Source: JAZDCJ01 sp036311985
GTDB taxonomy: Bacteria; Actinomycetota; Actinomycetes; Actinomycetales; Micrococcaceae
Reading direction: 5' to 3' (one strand)
Assembly: GCF_036311985.1 (NCBI RefSeq)
Contig: NZ_JAZDCJ010000057.1
DNA length: 13,239 nucleotides
Shown here: in pieces, positions 1-4,882 of the stretch
Numbering within the stretch: the stretch's first letter is position 1
Layout: each line of letters starts with the position of its first letter
Notes under the pieces: generated by a model
Databases searched by the model: none
What the model saw: only the letters and a program-made list of their open reading frames with translations
What the model was told of the DNA's origin: nothing
Made by a program: the position numbers and the translations under genes

Positions 1-86
1 TCGCTAACCCCTCAACCCCCGTAGGACCCCCCACCGAGCCCATGGGGGGCTGCCCCCGCCGTTTCCGCGGCGGCCGCGGCGTCGGA
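1..86. other. Non-coding stretch upstream of tRNA-Thr with alternative G/C hairpins
   Basis: No convincing gene lies here. A C6 run (27-32) can pair with a G6 run (44-49), and the same G run (45-49) can instead pair with a C5 run (53-57) around a GCTG loop. These could be the tail or terminator of a gene left of the window, but no T-tract follows, so the call is weak. The open minus-strand frame through this stretch continues through the tRNA and the amidohydrolase gene. Its predicted protein is arginine/alanine-rich, which is typical of a GC-driven spurious frame. Confidence 0.3.
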
Positions 87-92
87 TACCCT
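63..92 (+). promoter_or_regulatory. Candidate promoter of tRNA-Thr
   Basis: A TACCCT -10-like hexamer (87-92, fits TANNNT) lies 18 nt after a weak -35-like TTCCGC (63-68). The distance from the end of the -10 to the first tRNA base is 30 nt, the same as at the tRNA-Val gene in this window. Both -10 regions sit in a similar context (GG, TA, CC, TTG). The -35 is poor, and the shared spacing is the main support. Confidence 0.45.
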
Positions 93-121
93 TGGTGACG
101 CCGGACCGCGAGGCCCGGCAT

Positions 122-198
122 GCCTCCTTAGCTCAGTTGGCCAGAGCACCTGTCTTGTAAACAGGGGGTCACCGGTTCGAATCCGGTAGGGGGCTCCA
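122..198 (+). tRNA. tRNA-Thr (anticodon TGT)
   Basis: A full cloverleaf can be drawn by hand. The 7-bp acceptor stem pairs GCCTCCT (122-128) with AGGGGGC (188-194), with one T-G wobble. The D-arm contains AGCTCAGTTGG. The anticodon stem is CCTGT/ACAGG with loop CTTGTAA, which puts anticodon TGT at 156-158 and decodes ACA. The T-arm is ACCGG-TTCGAAT-CCGGT. The discriminator is T195 and the CCA end is encoded (196-198). TGT identifies threonine. No partner tRNA is adjacent, so it is probably transcribed alone. Confidence 0.97.
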
Positions 199-202
199 CT
201 CC

Positions 203-305
203 GGTTCCGCGGGAGCGGCGGCCTTCCTTCCCGCCGTCGGGACCTTGCCGCGCGAAACCGCGGCTTCTGGACGATTCGCCGTCCACTGGACGCGGTTTCG
301 TCCAG
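203..305 (+). other. Cluster of hairpins between tRNA-Thr and the amidohydrolase
   Basis: The gap between the convergent tRNA and amidohydrolase genes is filled with inverted repeats. GGTTCCG (203-209) pairs with CGGGACC (238-244) around CGGCGG/CCGCCG (216-221/231-236). Three short hairpins with 6-nt loops follow: GCCGCG/CGCGGC (247-264), TGGACG/CGTCCA (268-285) and CTGGACG/CGTCCAG (286-305). The last two are tandem 19-nt units with the same stem and different loops. An alternative 10-bp pairing joins CGAAACCGCG (253-262) to CGCGGTTTCG (291-300). It could act as a two-way terminator or be a structured RNA. No T-tract is present. Confidence 0.5.
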
Positions 306-361
306 GCGCCGCAGTCCGGTGGGAGTGGGTCCCCGAGGAGGCGCCCGGCCGCCCCGGCCAC

Positions 362-1690
362 CTACCCCGCGGCGAGGGCGTCGATCGCGAGCCGCGCGTA
401 GAGCGCCGCGCCGTCGGCGAGCACGGCATCGTCGAACACCGCGTAGGGGGAGTGGTTGAACGCCGCCGCCTCGTGGTCCGCCCCGGCGGGGACGGCGGAG
501 AGGAACAGGAACGCCCCGGGCACCTCGGCCAGCACGCGGGAGAAGTCCTCGCTCCCGGCCAGCGGATGCGGCATCTCGACGTAGCGCTCCGGCCCGAGCA
601 GCTCCGCGGCGCTCGACCGCGCGGCCTCCAGCCGTCCGGCGTCGTTCACGGTCACCGGGTATTCCTCCCGGTACTCCACCTCCACGTCCTGCCCGTGGGC
701 CGCGGCGATCCCCTCGAGCAGGCGCGGCACGGCGGACTGCAGCTGCTCCCGCGCCTCGCGCGAGAACGTCCGCACGGTCGCCTCGAACCGCGCCGAGTCC
801 GGGATGATGTTGCGCTGCGTGCCCGCCTGGAAGACGCCGACGGTGACCACCACGGGATCGAAGACGTTGAACTGGCGCGTGATCAGGGTCTGCAGCGCGG
901 TGACCATCTCGGCGGCGCACGCCACGGGGTCCTTGGCCCGCTGCGGCGTGGACCCGTGGCCGCCGGCGCCGCGCACCGTGACGAACAGGCCGTCGGAGGC
1001 GCTCATGAGCGTCCCGGGCCGGGACAGCAGCGTCCCGCCCGGGGCGAGCGCGCTGGCCACGTGCAGGCCGAACGCCGCGCGGGGGCGCGGTCCGGCGGCC
1101 CCGAGGACGCCCTCGGCGATCATCTTCCCGGCGCCGTCGTGCCCTTCCTCGCCGGGCTGGAACATCAGCACGACGTCCCCCGCCAGGGATTCCCGCCGAG
1201 CGGCGAGGAGGCTCGCGGCCCCGGCGAGCATCGCGGTGTGCAGGTCGTGCCCGCAGGCGTGCATCCGCCCCTCGATCCGGGACGCGTAGGGCACGCCCGT
1301 GCGTTCCTGGACCGGCAGGGCGTCCATGTCGCCGCGCAGCAGGACGACGCCGGGGCCGGCCCCCGCCCCGCCCGTCGCCTCCGCTGCCGTCCCCGGCTCC
1401 GCACCGGCGTCGTCCGCGGCACCCTGAGGCACGGCGTCCGCCGACGCCTCCGCCGCCCCGGACATCCGCCCGGTCCCGCGCAGCACGGCCGTCACGGAAC
1501 TGAGCCCGCGCCCGGTGGAGACCTCGAAGCCGAGCCCGTCGAGCCACGCGAGCACCTTCTCCTGCGTCCGCGGCAGTTCGAGGCCGAGCTCGGGCTCGCG
1601 GTGCAGGCGGTGCCGCAGATCTGTGATGCCGGGGCCCAGGGCGCGGGCGTCGTCGAGGAGGGACGTGGTCAGGTCTGCCGAGCTGCTCAT
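362..1690 (-). CDS. M20D-family amidohydrolase (hippurate hydrolase / N-acyl-amino-acid amidohydrolase type)
   Basis: This is a 442-aa metallopeptidase-fold hydrolase that probably removes acyl groups from N-acyl amino acids or related amides; the exact substrate cannot be read from sequence. M20D motifs appear in order: RGDMDALP (119-126), HACGHDLHTAM (144-154), QPGEEG (178-183), GLH (208-210), AGSEDF (378-383) and FNHSPY (411-416). By family knowledge C146, H148, E182, H210 and H413 form the di-metal site, so the enzyme looks active. No signal peptide is seen, which fits a cytoplasmic location. Residues about 74-113 are an Ala/Gly-rich insertion just before the RGDMDALP strand that most relatives lack. 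The ATG is preceded by TAGTCT and a 6-nt spacer, suggesting a leaderless transcript. It is divergent from the sialidase with 100 bp between starts. Confidence 0.9.
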   Translation of the reverse strand: MSSSADLTTSLLDDARALGPGITDLRHRLHREPELGLELPRTQEKVLAWLDGLGFEVSTGRGLSSVTAVLRGTGRMSGAAEASADAVPQGAADDAGAEPGTAAEATGGAGAGPGVVLLRGDMDALPVQERTGVPYASRIEGRMHACGHDLHTAMLAGAASLLAARRESLAGDVVLMFQPGEEGHDGAGKMIAEGVLGAAGPRPRAAFGLHVASALAPGGTLLSRPGTLMSASDGLFVTVRGAGGHGSTPQRAKDPVACAAEMVTALQTLITRQFNVFDPVVVTVGVFQAGTQRNIIPDSARFEATVRTFSREAREQLQSAVPRLLEGIAAAHGQDVEVEYREEYPVTVNDAGRLEAARSSAAELLGPERYVEMPHPLAGSEDFSRVLAEVPGAFLFLSAVPAGADHEAAAFNHSPYAVFDDAVLADGAALYARLAIDALAAG

Positions 1691-1702
1691 GCCCCCAGAC
1701 TA
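1691..1702 (-). promoter_or_regulatory. -10 element of a probable leaderless amidohydrolase transcript
   Basis: On the minus strand TAGTCT (1702 to 1697) fits the actinobacterial TANNNT -10 and ends 6 nt before the ATG. Transcription would therefore start at or next to the start codon. No well-spaced Shine-Dalgarno is present; the run of G directly before ATG is too close. Confidence 0.5.
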
Positions 1703-1778
1703 GGGGCCACGTCGCCGCCGCAGAAGGGGCAGGGTGGTCGGGCGGCGTCACGGAATTGCCGGAGCGCGCGGGCGCGGG

Positions 1779-1790
1779 TAGACCTGAGAC
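1779..1790 (+). promoter_or_regulatory. -10-like element of a probable leaderless sialidase transcript
   Basis: TAGACC (1779-1784) lies 6 nt before the sialidase ATG, the same geometry as the divergent amidohydrolase. The last base departs from TANNNT. There is no Shine-Dalgarno, and an in-frame TGA at 1785-1787 stops any upstream extension. Leaderless expression is therefore plausible but unproven. Confidence 0.4.
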
Positions 1791-3413
1791 ATGACAGACG
1801 TCCTACCTCCCGCCGCGCCCGTCTTCGCCCAGCAGGTCCTGGCCTCCCGCGGCGTCGGCGGCCACCGGCAGTACCGGATCCCCGCGCTCGCCGTCAGCAA
1901 CGCCGGCACGGTCCTGGCGGCGTACGACGGGCGCCCGAACCTCGACGACCTGCCCAACACCATCGACCTGCTCTTGCGGCGCAGCACCGACCACGGACGC
2001 ACGTGGGGCGCGCAGCAGACCCTGCGGACCGGGACCGGGCTGCAGGGCTTCGGCGACCCGAGCCTGCTCGTTGACCGGCGGACCGGGCGGATCTTCTGCT
2101 TCCACGCGGCCGGCACGCACGCCGGCTTCTTCGAGGCCGTCGAGGGGCTCGAGCCGGAGGACGCCGTGCAGCACGTGGACCTGTCCGTCTCCGACGACGA
2201 CGGGCTCACGTGGACCCACCGGCGCCTCACCGCGCAGCTCAAGCGGCCCGGGATCACGGGGATCTTCGCGGCCGCCGGGGCGGGCATCCAGCTCGACGCC
2301 GGGCCGCACGCCGGCCGCCTCCTGCAGCAGATGGTCGTCCTGCTCGACGGCGTCATCCGGGCGGCGAGCGCGTTCTCGGACGACGGCGGCGAGACGTGGG
2401 AGCTCGGCGAGCCGGTCCCGGGCGAGGCGAACGAGAACAAGGCGGTCTGCCTCTCCGACGGCACGGTCCTGCTCCATTCCCGCGCGCCCGGGCGGCGGCT
2501 CGGGGCGGTCTCGACCGACGGCGGGCGGAGCTACTCGCCGCCCGCGGCGATCGGGACCCTGCCGGATCCCGGGGACAACGGCTCCGTGCTGCGCCTGCGT
2601 GCCGGCGGCCCCGGCCGGGACGTCCTGCTCGCCACCAACAACCGGGATGAGGCCCTGCGGCGCAACACCGTCCTGAGCGCCTCGGACGACGCCGGTGCCT
2701 CCTGGGCGCCGGTCGCCACCGTGTGCGCGGGCTCGTCCGCGTACTCGACGGCGGCCGTCCTCGCCGACGGATCGCTCGGCGTGCTGTACGAGCGGTACGG
2801 CTACAGCGAGATCGTCTTCGCCCGGCTGCCGTCCGCGGCGCTGGAGCCCGCCGCGCTCGCGGCGGCCGCGCGGGACTACGTGGACGACGACGGCGGCGAG
2901 TTCACGCTGGTCCTGCGCTCGATCACCCCGGGGCGTCCGGCACGGTGGACCGATGTCGGGGAGTCCCACGTCCTGGGCGGTGGCCCGGGGGAGTGGGGCG
3001 TGCACACGTGGAAGGAGATCGGCCAGGGCTACGGGGAGCAACCGCAGGTCCTGGGCACGCGCGAGGCGCAGGACGCCAACTACGGCCCGCCCGCCCCGGG
3101 GCTGAGGGCGGGGGACATCCTGGCCTTCACCGCGCGGTTCCGGAACCGGCGCGCCCATGCCGTGGACGCCGTCTTCACGGGGGACTTCGACGGGCGCGGC
3201 GCGGACGGACGCGTGGCCGGCTTCGAGGACCGGGGGTGCCCGCCGGACGGGGAGCTGCTCTACTTCACGCCCCTGCACACGGTGACGGAGTCCGAGGCGG
3301 CGTCGGGGGAGGTCGTGGTGCGGGCCGGAGTCGTCGCCGGCGGACGCAGCTGGGTGCGCACGGTCCGGATCGACGCGTCCACGGGCGCGGTCGCCGAGGA
3401 GGGGTCGGCGTAG
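1791..3413 (+). CDS. Exo-alpha-sialidase (neuraminidase), GH33-type, without signal peptide
   Basis: This 540-aa protein should cleave terminal sialic acids from glycans. It has the sialidase RIP motif (R29-I30-P31) and five Asp-boxes: STDHGRTW 65-72, SDDDGLTW 134-141, SDDGGETW 196-203, the variant STDGGRSY 241-248, and SDDAGASW 298-305. By comparison with the remembered Micromonospora sialidase pattern, likely catalytic residues are R29, the Asp in DDLPN (52-53), E215 (NENK), R231, an Arg near 285-291, Y318 (SAYST) and E334 (LYE). The propeller ends near residue 350. About 175 C-terminal residues form an unassigned, possibly beta-rich domain. The N-terminus has no export signal or membrane segment, and a TGA at 1785-1787 excludes an upstream start in this frame. 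It may therefore act inside the cell or leave by a non-Sec route. No sialic-acid uptake or catabolism gene is present nearby. Confidence 0.9.
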   Translation: MTDVLPPAAPVFAQQVLASRGVGGHRQYRIPALAVSNAGTVLAAYDGRPNLDDLPNTIDLLLRRSTDHGRTWGAQQTLRTGTGLQGFGDPSLLVDRRTGRIFCFHAAGTHAGFFEAVEGLEPEDAVQHVDLSVSDDDGLTWTHRRLTAQLKRPGITGIFAAAGAGIQLDAGPHAGRLLQQMVVLLDGVIRAASAFSDDGGETWELGEPVPGEANENKAVCLSDGTVLLHSRAPGRRLGAVSTDGGRSYSPPAAIGTLPDPGDNGSVLRLRAGGPGRDVLLATNNRDEALRRNTVLSASDDAGASWAPVATVCAGSSAYSTAAVLADGSLGVLYERYGYSEIVFARLPSAALEPAALAAAARDYVDDDGGEFTLVLRSITPGRPARWTDVGESHVLGGGPGEWGVHTWKEIGQGYGEQPQVLGTREAQDANYGPPAPGLRAGDILAFTARFRNRRAHAVDAVFTGDFDGRGADGRVAGFEDRGCPPDGELLYFTPLHTVTESEAASGEVVVRAGVVAGGRSWVRTVRIDASTGAVAEEGSA

Positions 3414-3424
3414 GGGGCGCTGAT

Positions 3425-3454
3425 TTGGCGGCTCCGCGCCGCCTCCGGTAACCT
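3425..3454 (+). promoter_or_regulatory. Candidate promoter of tRNA-Val
   Basis: TTGGCG (3425-3430), an 18-nt spacer and TAACCT (3449-3454, TANNNT) form a plausible housekeeping-sigma promoter. The -10 ends 30 nt before the tRNA, exactly as at tRNA-Thr. The spacer contains a GGCGGC/GCCGCC hairpin (3427-3443) that could also help end sialidase transcription. Confidence 0.5.
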
Positions 3455-3483
3455 TGCGTGGTACGCCTGCGCGGCGCACGTGC

Positions 3484-3557
3484 GGTTCCTTAGCTCAGTT
3501 GGTTAGAGCGCTCGCTTCACACGCGAGAGGTCGCTGGTTCGAGTCCAGTAGGAACCA
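3484..3557 (+). tRNA. tRNA-Val (anticodon CAC)
   Basis: The acceptor stem GGTTCCT (3484-3490) pairs perfectly with AGGAACC (3550-3556), with discriminator A3557. The D-arm has AGCTCAGTTGGTTAGAGC. The anticodon stem CTCGC/GCGAG holds loop TTCACAC with anticodon CAC at 3518-3520, reading GTG. The T-arm is GCTGG-TTCGAGT-CCAGT with one wobble. The CCA end is not encoded here (CCC follows), unlike tRNA-Thr, so nucleotidyltransferase must add it. Confidence 0.97.
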
Positions 3558-3564
3558 CCCCACG

Positions 3565-3593
3565 AAAAGGCCCCCGGAATCCGGGGGCCTTTT
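3565..3593 (+). terminator. Intrinsic terminator of tRNA-Val
   Basis: A perfect 13-bp inverted repeat, AAAAGGCCCCCGG (3565-3577) against CCGGGGGCCTTTT (3581-3593), has an AAT loop and ends in TTTT. It starts 8 nt after the tRNA and could work in both directions, so it could also stop minus-strand transcripts arriving from the oxidoreductase. Confidence 0.9.
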
Positions 3594-3604
3594 CCACACC
3601 CCTC

Positions 3605-3700
3605 CCCAGCGCACTTTTAGGTTCAACAACCCAGAAAAGGCCTGGTCAGGCTCATTTCCGGCGCGCAAACACGCGCAGGACGCCCCAAAGGTGCGCTGGG
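3605..3700 (+). other. Long interrupted inverted repeat enclosing two inner hairpins
   Basis: CCCAGCGCACTTTT (3605-3618) pairs with 3687-3700 over 14 positions with a single T-G wobble, and two further pairs follow after a mismatch. Inside are a hairpin built on GCCT/AGGC (core 3640-3651, flanked by GAAA/TTTC) and GCGCG/CGCGC (3661-3676). The wobble becomes A-C on the minus strand, so the fold is better as plus-strand RNA. The region lies between the tRNA-Val terminator and the 3' end of the oxidoreductase gene. It may be a processing or termination structure for the latter, a small RNA, or a remnant repeat; the function is unknown. Confidence 0.5.
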
Positions 3701-3717
3701 AGTGGGCGGCCGGGGAC

Positions 3718-4767
3718 CTACTCGGCCGTGGCGCGCTCGGCCAGGAGCTCGTCCACGAGGGGCTTGACCCGGGTCCCGAGCAGCTCGATGCTGCCCATGA
3801 TGGCCGAGTGGGGAAGCGTCCCGGCGCTGAGCTTCAGGTCCAGCCGCTGCACTCCCAGGCCCGAGGCGATGTCGGCGATCTTCCGCGCCACGGTCTCCGG
3901 GCCCCCGACCACGAGGTTGCCCTCGGGCGAGGCCGCGGCCTCGAAGCGGCGGCGCGAGTACGCGGGCCAGCCGCGCTCGCGGCCGAGCTTGTCCATCTGC
4001 GCGCGGTAGTGGGGCCACAGCGCCTCCTTGGCCTCCTCGTCGCTCGCCGCCACGAAGCCGTGCAGGTGCGCGCCCACGGGCTGCTCCGCGTGGCCGAACT
4101 CCTCGAGGGTGCGCCCATAGAGCTTGACGAAGGGCTTGAACGCGAGCGGGTCGCCGCCGATGATCGCGAGCATCAGCGGCAGCGAGTGCCGGGCGGCGCG
4201 GACCACGGATTCGGGGCTGCCGCCGACGCCGACCCACGCGCGCATGCCGTGCTCGGTCCGCGGGTAGACCTCCTGCGCGTGCAGGGCCGAACGCGTCGAG
4301 CCGCTCCACGTCGTCGGGCCGGGCCGGAGCAGCTTGGCCATGAGGGCGAGCTTCTCCTCGAAGAGCACTTCGTAGTCGGAGAGCTCGTAACCGAAGAGCG
4401 GGAACGACTCGATGAAGGAACCGCGGCCGAGGATGAGCTCCGCCCGGCCGCCGGAGATCCCGTTGACGGTCGCGAAGCGCTGGAAGACGCGCACGGGGTC
4501 GTCGGAGCTGAGCACGGTGACGGCCGAGCCGAGCTTGATCGCCGAGGTCCGCGAGGCGATCGCGCCCAGGACCACCTCGGGGGCGGACACGGCGTAGTCC
4601 GGACGGTGGTGTTCGCCGACGCCGAAGAAGTCGAGCCCCGCCTGGTCGGCGAGGACGCCTTGTTCGACGACGTCTCGCAGCACCTGCGCGTCGCTCTCCG
4701 GCGTGCCGTCGGCTCCGGCCGTGATGTCCCCGAACGTCTCGACCCCGAGCTCCAGTGTTCCGCCCAT
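3718..4767 (-). CDS. LLM-class (luciferase-like) flavin-dependent oxidoreductase, Atu2307-like family
   Basis: This is a 349-aa single-domain TIM-barrel protein of the bacterial-luciferase superfamily, expected to bind FMN or F420; the substrate is unknown. It matches the remembered subgroup of Atu2307-like probable oxidoreductases (TIGR03858). Features include the N-terminal LELGVETFGD, FGVGEHHRPD (about 48-57), TVLSSDDPVRVFQ (about 84-96) and SGGRAELILGRGSF (about 105-118). A later Gly-rich GVGGSPESVVRAA segment probably contributes to phosphate binding. The start at 4767 is preferred because AGGGA lies 6 nt upstream; the frame extends to an ATG at 4821, but that adds 18 residues without family similarity. 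It lies 115 bp downstream of the MMPL gene on the same strand and may be co-transcribed. Confidence 0.9.
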   Translation of the reverse strand: MGGTLELGVETFGDITAGADGTPESDAQVLRDVVEQGVLADQAGLDFFGVGEHHRPDYAVSAPEVVLGAIASRTSAIKLGSAVTVLSSDDPVRVFQRFATVNGISGGRAELILGRGSFIESFPLFGYELSDYEVLFEEKLALMAKLLRPGPTTWSGSTRSALHAQEVYPRTEHGMRAWVGVGGSPESVVRAARHSLPLMLAIIGGDPLAFKPFVKLYGRTLEEFGHAEQPVGAHLHGFVAASDEEAKEALWPHYRAQMDKLGRERGWPAYSRRRFEAAASPEGNLVVGGPETVARKIADIASGLGVQRLDLKLSAGTLPHSAIMGSIELLGTRVKPLVDELLAERATAE

Positions 4768-4803
4768 GCCGCTTCCCTGCCTTCCATGCTCCGGCCAGCG
4801 CCG

Positions 4804-4822
4804 GTTTGTATGCGTTTGCATG
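4804..4822 (-). promoter_or_regulatory. Tandem 9-bp direct repeat upstream of the LLM oxidoreductase
   Basis: GTTTGTATG (4804-4812) and GTTTGCATG (4814-4822) differ by one base and repeat with a 10-bp period, about one DNA turn. The pair also contains the palindrome ATGC-GTTT-GCAT (4810-4821). It lies 37-55 bp upstream of the oxidoreductase ATG in the only gap between it and the MMPL gene. This fits a transcription-factor site at or near a promoter, but no regulator is known and no clean -35/-10 was found. Confidence 0.35.
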
Positions 4823-4882
4823 GATAACTGCGGGTTACGCGGAACTATTCCCGAACAGGACGACGCCGGGGCCCCGCCCCGC

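Noticed and set aside
12..1751. Long minus-strand open frame reading through the amidohydrolase region and tRNA-Thr
   Set aside because: It is out of frame with the motif-bearing M20D gene and arginine/alanine-rich. The part opposite the tRNA gives the familiar false peptide containing RIRTGDPL that tRNA genes often produce in databases.
3484..3640. tRNA-Val as an integration site with a duplicated 3' end
   Set aside because: The nearby GGTTCAACAACCCAG only loosely resembles the T-arm; there is no exact repeat of the tRNA end and no integrase gene.
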